Positions 17,131 to 25,026 of a DNA stretch of 64,000 bases are shown one piece after another. The stretch is from Pelotomaculum schinkii. Lineage in GTDB: Bacteria > Bacillota > Desulfotomaculia > Desulfotomaculales > Pelotomaculaceae. A program made the translations under genes and the position numbers. Location of the stretch: contig NZ_QFGA01000001.1 of NCBI RefSeq assembly GCF_004369205.1, positions 496,001 through 560,000 of the forward strand, given 5' to 3'. Position 1 is the first letter of the stretch, and each line of letters opens with the position of its first letter. The notes beneath the pieces were generated by a model. The model searched no databases. It was not told the origin of the DNA and worked only from the letters and a program-made list of their open reading frames with translations.

Positions 17131-17268
17131 GGAATTGCTCCATATTCTGCATAATTTTTTTCAGTGTGGCTGGGCTGCCTTATATGAGTATTACGAAATA
17201 CCTGTGGGTAATCTAAGGGTGAAAACAACACTATGTCACGAAATAGAAACCATAAGGGGGACCATAAA

Positions 17269-18282
17269 ATGGCAGTTAAAGTTGGTATTAACGGCTTCGG
17301 GCGAATTGGCAGAAATGTATTCCGCGCCGCTATGCAAAGGGATGATATTGATATTGTAGCGGTTAACGACCTGACTAATGCTTGCACACTGGCGCACTTG
17401 CTGCAGTTTGATTCCGTGCACGGCATTCTTGACGCTGATATCTATGCTAATGAGGAAAGGGAATTCAGGGTCAACGGAAAGGAGATCAAGGCCTTCGCTC
17501 TCCCGGACCCGGGTACCATCCCCTGGGGGGACTACGGGGTGGAGGTTGTTGTAGAATCAAGCGGGCGTTTTACCAACCGGGAAACTGCATCCAAACACCT
17601 GAACGGCAAGGCCAGGAAGGTAGTAATCAGCGCCCCGGCAAAAAATGAGGATATCACCATCGTAATGGGTGTCAACGAGAATATGTATGACCCCTCCAAG
17701 CACCAGGTGATCTCCAACGCCTCCTGCACCACCAATGGCCTGGCGCCGGTCGCTAAAATTTTGCACCGGGAGTTTGGCATCGTGCGAGGCCTGATGACAA
17801 CCATTCACTCTTATACCAACGACCAGCAAATCCTCGATTTGCCTCATAAAGACCTGCGCAGGGCAAGGGCGGCGGCCATGTCGATAATCCCTACCACCAC
17901 CGGCGCCGCGAAAGCGGTGGCCCTGGTTATACCGGAGCTTAAAGGCAGGCTAAACGGCCTATCGATGCGAGTACCCACACCCAACGTCTCAGTGGTAGAC
18001 CTGGTAGCCGAATTGGAGCGGGAGGCTTCAGTGGAAGCTATCAACAGCGCCCTGAAGGCAGCCGCTGAAGGGGAACTAAAAGGCATCCTGTCCTACAGCG
18101 ACCTGCCTCTGGTCTCCAAGGACTATAACGGCAATCCTTACTCCTCGATTGTAGACGGTCTATCTACTATGGTCATCGACGGCAAACTGGCCAAGGTGAT
18201 TGCCTGGTATGATAATGAGTGGGGTTACTCGTGCCGTGTAGTCGACCTGGTCGCTTACATCGGCAAACATGGTATAAGCTAA
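17269..18282 (+). CDS. gap: Glyceraldehyde-3-phosphate dehydrogenase, type I
   Basis: NAD-dependent GAPDH of 337 residues. The dinucleotide fold begins VKVGINGFGRIGRNVFRAA. The catalytic cysteine is in SNASCTTNGLAP, the conserved histidine in TTIHSYTNDQ, and the C-terminal WYDNEWGYS motif is intact. The acidic VNDLTN region suggests NAD as cofactor. The start is the ATG at 17269 after AAGGGGGA; the 12 upstream codons of the open frame are not part of the family. It is monocistronic: no pgk or tpi follows, and a bidirectional terminator separates it from the acs operon. Confidence 0.96.
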   Translation: MAVKVGINGFGRIGRNVFRAAMQRDDIDIVAVNDLTNACTLAHLLQFDSVHGILDADIYANEEREFRVNGKEIKAFALPDPGTIPWGDYGVEVVVESSGRFTNRETASKHLNGKARKVVISAPAKNEDITIVMGVNENMYDPSKHQVISNASCTTNGLAPVAKILHREFGIVRGLMTTIHSYTNDQQILDLPHKDLRRARAAAMSIIPTTTGAAKAVALVIPELKGRLNGLSMRVPTPNVSVVDLVAELEREASVEAINSALKAAAEGELKGILSYSDLPLVSKDYNGNPYSSIVDGLSTMVIDGKLAKVIAWYDNEWGYSCRVVDLVAYIGKHGIS

Positions 18283-18349
18283 TGCATTAAGCCCACTACG
18301 CATGAGGCTTTTCGAGAACCAGTTAACATGACCTTTTCCATTGCGATAA

Positions 18350-18399
18350 ATAAAAGACGGCCTGCTTCCGGCATTATTGCCACAAGATACAGGCCGTCT
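18350..18399 (-). terminator. Terminator between convergent acs operon and gap
   Basis: GACGGCCTG and CAGGCCGTC form a perfect 9-bp stem around a 25-nt loop. On the minus strand it is followed by TTTTATTTA, placing it at the end of the acs operon; on the plus strand only a weak T-rich stretch follows. Confidence 0.8.
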
Positions 18400-18478
18400 C
18401 AATGTTTTGTTACAGGCAAAATCCACCTGGCCCAACTTTAAAATGACTAACAACGGTTGTTGCTTTGCTGCAGGATCT

Positions 18479-19273
18479 CTAGCGCTGCCTGAATGTTTTT
18501 AAAAACGCGTCGCAATAAATGCTTCTGTTGAGCAGTATTTCGGTGGCGGCCGCCGCGTCAACCAGCAGGTCGTCTTCCATATCCACTATTGCCGAATCAA
18601 GGCCTGCGGTTATGCACATCACCATATAAGTCCGGTTCAAGAGGCGGCGCTCGTTGCACCGTTGGGATACATTGGATAGACCAATAACTGTCTTGGGCGA
18701 CGGGCTGGCCAGCATCTTAATTTGGCGGATGGCCTCAATTACTTCCGGGCCGTGCTCCTGAGCAACGTTAGCCGGCAGAACCAGCGGGTCAATATAGAGA
18801 TCTTCCATCGCCAACCCGTGCATATCGGCATTTACCACAAGCTCCATAGCCAGGGCGGCGCGTGCCGCCGCGTCCTTCGGTACACCCGCCTCGTTCATAG
18901 CCAGCCCGATCAGCCTGGCTCCATACTGAACTGCCATCGGGAAATAAATGTCCATCTTGCTCTGTTCAGCGCTGGTTGAGTTGATTAAGGCCTGGCCGCG
19001 GTGTACTTTTAACCCGGCTTCAATGGCTGCGGGACTGGTTGAGTCCAGGCAGCAAGGCAGTGTACTTGCCGCTTGGGCAGTCTGGACCAGCCATGTCATT
19101 ACTGCAGGCTGCTCTTCCGGGGAAACGGTGGGGCCGGTGTTAATATCCAGCCAATGGGCTCCTTTTTCTTCCTGCCGCTTTGCCCAGTATTGAATGACAG
19201 CTGCGTCTTTATTTAATATTGCTTCTTTGATGTCCTTAAACATTCCGTTAATGCGTTCACCGATTAATTCCAT
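18479..19273 (-). CDS. acsE: Methyltetrahydrofolate:corrinoid/iron-sulfur protein methyltransferase AcsE
   Basis: TIM-barrel methyltransferase (264 residues) that moves the methyl group of CH3-tetrahydrofolate to Co(I) of the corrinoid iron-sulfur protein, the last step of the methyl branch. Family features: LIGERINGMFKDIKEAI at the N-terminus, WLDINTGPT, LDSTSPAAIEAGL, LINSTSAE and the C-terminal GLSNVSQRCNERRLLNRTY. It is the last gene of the acs operon, 55 bp after acsD. The ATG at 19273 has AAGGGGGG upstream. Confidence 0.96.
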   Translation of the reverse strand: MELIGERINGMFKDIKEAILNKDAAVIQYWAKRQEEKGAHWLDINTGPTVSPEEQPAVMTWLVQTAQAASTLPCCLDSTSPAAIEAGLKVHRGQALINSTSAEQSKMDIYFPMAVQYGARLIGLAMNEAGVPKDAAARAALAMELVVNADMHGLAMEDLYIDPLVLPANVAQEHGPEVIEAIRQIKMLASPSPKTVIGLSNVSQRCNERRLLNRTYMVMCITAGLDSAIVDMEDDLLVDAAAATEILLNRSIYCDAFLKTFRQR

Positions 19274-19287
19274 AATATTTACAACCC

Positions 19288-19303
19288 CCCTTGTGCGAAT
19301 GAA
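19288..19303. repeat. Dispersed palindromic repeat, fragment G
   Basis: TTGTGCGAATGAATCCGCAA, a slightly degenerate half of the repeat, occupies most of the short acsD-acsE spacer. Confidence 0.45.
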
Positions 19304-19328
19304 TCCGCAACCACGTTTGATACGATTA

Positions 19329-20270
19329 TCATTTTGTTGCCCCGGTCATGGCGGCAATGTGAGTCTTACACTGTTTAAGCGATTCCGGGTGACGAAGGAT
19401 TAATACGGAGCCACCGGCCTGGACAAAACTGACCGCTGTAAGCGATTCCCAAAGGACGGCACGGCGCGCCTGCTCACCCCATTCCTGATTATCTTCCGTT
19501 TTGGCTTCTTTAGTCTTCCAGGTTTCAGACCCGATAAAGCAGATCACCGGCATGGACAGCATTTTATCCCCGGTCAGGGCGCCGATCCGCGCCCGCTCCA
19601 TGATCGAATAGGCATACTCAAGACCATAGCCGAGGGGACCAACCAGAGGGTCGATAGCGATGCGATTTAGGGGCAGGTTCATTTCATTAATCAAGATGTT
19701 CAACTGCTTGGCCAGGTTTATATCCAGCGGTGAAGAGGCGATGATGTTATGGCCGTGTACCATGCAGGAGGCGGTAATGGTTTTATAGTTATTGGGCGTG
19801 GCGCAACCGATTAACACATTTCTCCCGGCCAGCGCTTCAGCAACAGCCGCCAGCAAACCAGCGTCCTTTTCTTCCATGCCGCAGCCTAATACCACAAGAG
19901 GAACGTTCACAGCCTCAGCCACAGCCCGCGCAGTTGCGGCGGCTGCTTCCGGAGAGGTATCTTTTTGGTCCGGGTGAGCGCTGATAAGTCTCAGACAAAT
20001 CAGGTCGGCCCCAAAGTCAACACACTTGCGGGCCCAAGCTGCCGGATCAGTGAGCACATCGCCGTATTGAATCTTCAGCGTCTCCGGCCATTCTTCCGGC
20101 TCCATATCCAATACTTCCAAACCAACAACCGGCTTATTTGGACAACCTCCCTCAAAGGGGAGAAAGGGTAGGGTGCTTTCCCCTCCAACCTTGAGAGCGT
20201 TTGGCTCCAGACCCATGGTCATTTCGGCAACCTGCCCGGTCCAGCGTTCCTTCACAATCGCAACCGCCAT
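19329..20270 (-). CDS. acsD: Corrinoid/iron-sulfur protein small subunit AcsD (CdhD)
   Basis: Small subunit (313 residues) of the corrinoid iron-sulfur protein that carries the methyl group to acetyl-CoA synthase. Recognisable segments are VGGESTLPFLPFEGGCPNKP, LQYGDVL-like IQYGDVLTDPAAWA, VVLGCGMEEKDAGLL, RIAIDPLVGPLGYGLEYAYSIMERAR and the C-terminal GGSVLILRHPES. It heterodimerises with AcsC. The ATG at 20270 has AAAGGAG upstream. A 282-bp gap containing repeat copy C separates it from cooC. Confidence 0.95.
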   Translation of the reverse strand: MAVAIVKERWTGQVAEMTMGLEPNALKVGGESTLPFLPFEGGCPNKPVVGLEVLDMEPEEWPETLKIQYGDVLTDPAAWARKCVDFGADLICLRLISAHPDQKDTSPEAAAATARAVAEAVNVPLVVLGCGMEEKDAGLLAAVAEALAGRNVLIGCATPNNYKTITASCMVHGHNIIASSPLDINLAKQLNILINEMNLPLNRIAIDPLVGPLGYGLEYAYSIMERARIGALTGDKMLSMPVICFIGSETWKTKEAKTEDNQEWGEQARRAVLWESLTAVSFVQAGGSVLILRHPESLKQCKTHIAAMTGATK

Positions 20271-20462
20271 AATTTAATGCTCCTTTCAACCTCAGCAAAT
20301 GGGGTATTAACCAATATGTTAGATGCTTTTTGAATAGCAGGATATTTTAATGCCTCGAGCGGCGCCGGCTCATGATGATAATTCCAGCAATGCATATGGT
20401 TTCAGACGCACAAAATTTCAAGGGTTTACGCTAAACCATTTACACTGCATTCCTATGGGGTC

Positions 20463-20496
20463 ATGTGCGAATGAATTCGCACCTACATTTTTTTAA
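20463..20496. repeat. Dispersed palindromic repeat, partial copy C
   Basis: TGTGCGAATGAATTCGCACC followed by TACATTTTTTT is the same end block as in copy D. The rest of the 20271-20552 gap holds no gene. Confidence 0.65.
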
Positions 20497-20552
20497 AGCG
20501 CTCTGGGTGTATTTTCAGTGTAGGCATTTATGAATCAGGAGCTGTGCAACAG

Positions 20553-21311
20553 TTATGTTATGCCAGCCTTGCTTAATATCTGTTGGACGGCTTTCACTGC
20601 AGGCGTGTCATCCGGCAGGTCAACCAGGGGCTTACCATGCAGATCATATTCAACAATCACCGGATCAAGCGGAATTGTACCGATTAGCGCCATGCCTGTA
20701 TCCTCAATTTCTCCGCGCAAGGCTTCCAGCGAACCTTCCTGGACTTTGGTAACCACCAGGAATATTTCTTTCATTTTAAGACTTACAGAGTCAACCAGAT
20801 GTTTGACCCTCTTGGCGGAACGTATCCCCCTGGCGCTGGCGTCGCTGAGCACAAAAAGAAAATCGACATCCTGGGTGGTGCGACGGCTCAGGTGTTCCAA
20901 CCCTGCCTCGTTGTCGGCCACCACAACTGCATAATTGCGGGACAGGCTCTCCATACATTTGCGTAGAATATTATTGGCGTAGCAGTAACAGCCCGGACCT
21001 TCCGGCCCGCCCATGGAAAGCAGGTCCACGTCCTCGCCTTCGGCCAGGGACCGGTAGATTTTGTATTCCACATACTGGTCCTTGGTCATCCCGGCAGGCA
21101 TGGGTTCCGTCCCGTTTTTTAAGTCCGCCAGTATGTCGGATATGGTTTCTTCTATTTCAATGCCGAGCGCCTCGTTCAGGTTGGCGTTGGCATCCGCATC
21201 CACCGCCAGTACCGGCTTCATCCCGTTCAGAGTCAATTGCCTTATGGCCAGTGAGGCAAAAGTTGTCTTTCCGGTCCCGCCTTTCCCGGCGACAGCTATC
21301 TGCAGGGCCAT
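20553..21311 (-). CDS. cooC: CooC-type nickel-insertion ATPase (CODH/ACS accessory)
   Basis: P-loop ATPase of the SIMIBI class, about 252 residues. The deviant Walker A AGKGGTGKTTFA is at the N-terminus, and the CooC/AcsF-type motif GGPEGPGCYCYANNILR follows, with the CxC that holds metal at the dimer interface. VVVADNEAGLEHLSRRT is the switch II region. It matures the nickel centres of CODH or acetyl-CoA synthase. The ATG at 21311 begins the conserved strand; upstream in-frame codons to 21344 are ignored. Confidence 0.9.
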   Translation of the reverse strand: MALQIAVAGKGGTGKTTFASLAIRQLTLNGMKPVLAVDADANANLNEALGIEIEETISDILADLKNGTEPMPAGMTKDQYVEYKIYRSLAEGEDVDLLSMGGPEGPGCYCYANNILRKCMESLSRNYAVVVADNEAGLEHLSRRTTQDVDFLFVLSDASARGIRSAKRVKHLVDSVSLKMKEIFLVVTKVQEGSLEALRGEIEDTGMALIGTIPLDPVIVEYDLHGKPLVDLPDDTPAVKAVQQILSKAGIT

Positions 21312-21345
21312 CTCCGCCCACCTCATTTCAAAGTAGTTCCACACA

Positions 21346-21472
21346 CCGCTATCGCGGCGCCACGTATCATGAAAATACCAGGTGCGATTTTAATCGCACA
21401 CGGGGCGTCAGCGCCGAACTTGGGTATCTCAAGTAACTTTTGTGCGAATGAATTCGCACCTACATTTTTAGG
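21346..21472. repeat. Dispersed palindromic repeat, copy D (most complete)
   Basis: Order of blocks: CCGCTATCGCGGCGCCACG, TATCATGAAAATACCA, the palindrome GTGCGATTTTAATCGCAC, GGGGCGTCAGCGCCG, TTGGGTATCT, then TTGTGCGAATGAATTCGCAC and CTACATTTTTA. Copy F at 60591 matches it block for block. It lies between acsV and cooC. Confidence 0.8.
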
Positions 21473-21479
21473 ATAGTGA

Positions 21480-23420
21480 TTATCGTCGCGCTGCCGTGGG
21501 AAACAGCTCCAAATCCGTGTGCGGTATAAAAAGAGCCGAGACAAATTCCTCCATAAAAGTGTTGCCGGCGCTGAGCTCAAGGTAGGTAATCTTCCCCGCT
21601 ATCTTTTCAGCGGCATCCCTGGCTGATTTTGAGAGCAGTGAGAGCCTGGCCCCTTTTAGTGAACTATTGCCGATGTAGGCGTATTTTTGGACGGGGATAT
21701 CAGGCAGCAGCCCGATATTGATTGCTTCCCTGATATTAATATAGCGGCCGAACCCCCCCGCGATAAACACCCGTTCGATTGCTTCAAACGGCAAACCTAC
21801 CATCTGCAGCATGCTGCGTATTCCCGCGTAGACAGCAGCCTTGGAGCGAAGGATATATTTTATTTCAGCTTCGGATATGCTGATGTCGGAACCTCCTCCG
21901 GCTTCCCCGGACCAGGCCAGGACAAACTCCTTTCCCCCGCCGGCATCACGAACGCGGGGACTGGGAGTATGTGGAGCAAAGGAACCGCCACGATCGATCA
22001 CTCCTGACCGGTAAAGCCAGGCTACACAATCAATCAGACCGGTGCCACAGATACCCAGGGGAGCTCCACCACCAATAGTGCTGTACTGGACTGTTGAGCC
22101 GCCTGCCGTGATTCGTACATTTTCAATTGCGCCATCCATCGCCCGCATCCCGTACCTTAGCCCGCCGCCCTCAAAAGCCGGACCGGCCGAACAGGCGCAG
22201 GAGATCAGCCATTCGTTGTTGCCCAGCACCATCTCACCGTTGGTACCGATATCAATAAAAAGAGTCAAGGTATCGGCCTCCGACATACCGGTCGCAAGCA
22301 CTCCGGCCGTTATATCACCGCCGATGTAACTGGCTGTGCCGGGAATAAAGCGTACCCAGGCCTGGGGATGGATGTGCAGTCCCGCCTGGCCGGCCTGTAC
22401 GGCCGGGATATTATTAGCTGCCGGGGTATAGGGCTCCAACCGGATATAGGCCGGGTCGATCCCGAGAAAAAGGTGGGTCATCGCCGTGTTGCCGGCGCAC
22501 ACCGCCGCGCGTATATCGGCTTGTCCGATCCCAAGCCCCCCGGCCAGATCTTTGATTAAATCATTTACCGTCTCTAAAATGGCCTTCTGCAATTCTTCCA
22601 ATCCGCCCGGGTTCTCTTCGGCATGGATAATCCGGGAAATGACGTCGTCACCGTAAACGGACTGACGGTTAAAGCTACCCCTGGCGCCCCCGGTCCGACC
22701 GGTTTCCAAATCAACCAATTCAGCGGCAACGGTCGTGGTCCCAATATCAACGGCAAGACCATAGTATTTCCGCCCGCTGGGAAAAGGTTCAACCCCGGCG
22801 ATTTCCACACCCTGCCAGGTATCCTTTTCCGCAAGGGCAACCGACACATCCCAACCGGCGTCTCTTAAAACACGAGGTAAGTCGCGCAACACATTCAGGG
22901 AAACGCTAAGCCGTTCGATACCGGTCTCTCCCCGGGTAGCCCTGGTCAGCCTGCCCCAATCGTCCGCAGGGTCGTCCAGGGTTGGTTGAGGTATTTTAAG
23001 CCTTATTTTTCTGTAGACAGGCAGTTCAACAGCAGGATAACTGTTATCACCGTACAGGACAAAAGCTTCTGCATCTTCACCGTACCGTGCATCCCGGGCT
23101 TCCTGCTCCTCCCCAAGGAGCACCCGGTGTTCACCGAGTTTTGTACCGGCCGGAACTTCTACAACCAGGTCACTAGCCGGCCGGGACTGGCAGGCCAGGA
23201 CATATCCCAGACGTTGTTCCTCTTGGCTTATTGTTCCGGCCTCTGATGAACACACCTGTCCTTCTTTTATAATCACCCTGCACTGACCACAGGTCCCCCT
23301 GCCGCCACAGGATGCTTGAAGTGGTATACCTGCGGCAGTCATGGCCTTTAGTAAGTTTTGCTCGTCGCTTAATGTGATCAGCTTGTTATCCGGCAGGATG
23401 CGTACATGGTAATCAGCCAT
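21480..23420 (-). CDS. acsV: Reductive activator of the corrinoid protein (RACo), AcsV
   Basis: RACo uses ATP to reduce inactive Co(II) of the corrinoid iron-sulfur protein back to Co(I). The 646-residue protein has an N-terminal [2Fe-2S] ferredoxin domain with cysteines at 38, 44, 47 and 77. A linker follows, then an ASKHA-type ATPase core starting YYGLAVDIGTTTVAAELV near residue 220, with FIDIGTNGEMVLGN and the C-terminal FIAGGFGRYINI. It lies between acsC and cooC, as in acetogen clusters. The ATG at 23420 follows AAAGGGA. Confidence 0.95.
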   Translation of the reverse strand: MADYHVRILPDNKLITLSDEQNLLKAMTAAGIPLQASCGGRGTCGQCRVIIKEGQVCSSEAGTISQEEQRLGYVLACQSRPASDLVVEVPAGTKLGEHRVLLGEEQEARDARYGEDAEAFVLYGDNSYPAVELPVYRKIRLKIPQPTLDDPADDWGRLTRATRGETGIERLSVSLNVLRDLPRVLRDAGWDVSVALAEKDTWQGVEIAGVEPFPSGRKYYGLAVDIGTTTVAAELVDLETGRTGGARGSFNRQSVYGDDVISRIIHAEENPGGLEELQKAILETVNDLIKDLAGGLGIGQADIRAAVCAGNTAMTHLFLGIDPAYIRLEPYTPAANNIPAVQAGQAGLHIHPQAWVRFIPGTASYIGGDITAGVLATGMSEADTLTLFIDIGTNGEMVLGNNEWLISCACSAGPAFEGGGLRYGMRAMDGAIENVRITAGGSTVQYSTIGGGAPLGICGTGLIDCVAWLYRSGVIDRGGSFAPHTPSPRVRDAGGGKEFVLAWSGEAGGGSDISISEAEIKYILRSKAAVYAGIRSMLQMVGLPFEAIERVFIAGGFGRYINIREAINIGLLPDIPVQKYAYIGNSSLKGARLSLLSKSARDAAEKIAGKITYLELSAGNTFMEEFVSALFIPHTDLELFPTAARR

Positions 23421-23463
23421 AAATAAGATTAATCCCTTTCATGAAAAACCTTTGATAAGTAGA

Positions 23464-24801
23464 TTATGCCCCCCAGCGCTGCTTTATGAAAGCCGGTATG
23501 CCGGCTGATTCACTGGGGCCCACCATGACTTCCCAGCCTGATAATTCCTCCAGCCTGCCGCTGATTACCGCCACACCCCCGGGCAACACCAGTTTGCGGT
23601 GCGATACCCGGTCGGCTATACCGCAGCTATTCAGCATTTCGGTGATTTTTTCAGCCGTAAACTTCCCGGCGGCCCACCCGGTGAGGACCGAAACACCGTC
23701 CGTATCTACCGGCAGCAGGTAACCCGGCACCCTCGACGCTTCTATATCACCTGCCACGCAAAAATAGGTCAGGGAAAAGTTTGTCGTGATATACACCGGC
23801 GAGTCAGGACCCGGAGCTAAAATTTCGTAAACTTTTGATTCCACTGCAATTGGTTTTTGCGGGTCGGTATAAATATTCAGGCGCAGTGTGATCAATGACA
23901 GTATATCAGCGCGATTGACGCTGTCAACCACAACGATACCGGCATATTTGGAAATATAGATACCGGCGTCCAGCACGGCCTGCATGGAATCAACATTGGT
24001 GGCAAAGGCAATAGTGGGATAGCCGAAAGGTCTGAATCTCTTCAGAGCCTGACGTCTGATCTGAGTCTGGTCGGCAAGTACTTTGCCCACAGAACGAGCG
24101 CCGGAATCCAAAATAAGCTGTTTCCAGCCCAAAGCGGCAACCTTTTCCACCAAGGAGGCCAGCTCATTGAGGTCGCTTCCCCTAACTAACAAGGGTGTTT
24201 CATATAATTTGGCCAGGGCGGTCATCGCTTCGTAATTCGCCAGGTTGGCCGGGCCGACTAGTGGCTTTTTAGCTGACACTATGGCTAATGCCTTTTCAAT
24301 AGCGCTAGGATCATCGCTAAGCAGAGCCAGCGGTAATTCACTGACGGCGGCAACTGTCTGTACAACAAGCGCAAATCTATCGGCGTCCTCGGAGCTGTTG
24401 ACCACTGCCACCATGTTGACACCATGTAACTGCCCGACCCGGTCAAAAACCAGCCCGTTTATCGCAGCCACCCTGTCATAAACCTCAATCTCGCTAAGCA
24501 TGTCACTAACAGAAACGGCAATAGCGCAAGGATTTTCAAAGCGCTTATCATGCCGGAAAAGAACGGTTTCGTTGCCCAGCGCCACCTGTTTTTCACCCAC
24601 GCCGATCTTAACTAAAGCCACCGGCGGCGCCGAAGCGGAATCAAGGACTTCCCTGGCGGCATCACTCACGTGAGGACATTGTTCAAGGCTGGTTTTCCCT
24701 GTGGCCAGCGCCATGGCAAAAGCCAGACAGGTGGCCTGGCCGCAGTCCTTGCAATTGGTCTTGGGCAATTGCTTAAATATTTCTAAACCTGTTAATGCCA
24801 T
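23464..24801 (-). CDS. acsC: Corrinoid/iron-sulfur protein large subunit AcsC (CdhE)
   Basis: Large subunit (445 residues) carrying both the [4Fe-4S] cluster and, in its C-terminal domain, the cobamide. The N-terminal cluster motif has cysteines at 17, 20, 25 and 42 (NCKDCGQATC). A TIM barrel follows, and the C-terminal Rossmann-like B12 domain runs from about residue 325, with TNFSLTYFCVAGDIE and LTGWAAGKFT. It takes methyl from AcsE and delivers it to AcsB. The ATG at 24801 follows GAAAGGGG. Confidence 0.95.
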   Translation of the reverse strand: MALTGLEIFKQLPKTNCKDCGQATCLAFAMALATGKTSLEQCPHVSDAAREVLDSASAPPVALVKIGVGEKQVALGNETVLFRHDKRFENPCAIAVSVSDMLSEIEVYDRVAAINGLVFDRVGQLHGVNMVAVVNSSEDADRFALVVQTVAAVSELPLALLSDDPSAIEKALAIVSAKKPLVGPANLANYEAMTALAKLYETPLLVRGSDLNELASLVEKVAALGWKQLILDSGARSVGKVLADQTQIRRQALKRFRPFGYPTIAFATNVDSMQAVLDAGIYISKYAGIVVVDSVNRADILSLITLRLNIYTDPQKPIAVESKVYEILAPGPDSPVYITTNFSLTYFCVAGDIEASRVPGYLLPVDTDGVSVLTGWAAGKFTAEKITEMLNSCGIADRVSHRKLVLPGGVAVISGRLEELSGWEVMVGPSESAGIPAFIKQRWGA

Positions 24802-24945
24802 TCACCCTGATCCCCTTTCTATCATTAAAACCTACCCCCAAAAAACATCCCGAACACAAACAAATGGGGATGAATCATTCATCACACATGAACTTACAGT
24901 ATAAAATAAGGCTAGTACAAATTATTTAAACTTCTTGCAGCGCAA

Positions 24946-24963
24946 GTGCGATCGGAATCGCAC
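24946..24963. repeat. Dispersed palindromic repeat, partial copy E
   Basis: GTGCGATCGGAATCGCAC, the inner palindrome of the family, followed by remnants of other blocks (CGCTATG...CCAGCGCCGC) in the 225-bp acsB-acsC gap. Confidence 0.5.
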
Positions 24964-25026
24964 CAACATCGCTATGTTTTCATCTTTCTGCCAGCGCCGC
25001 ATAAAGCATAAAGGTTAAAAAAACAA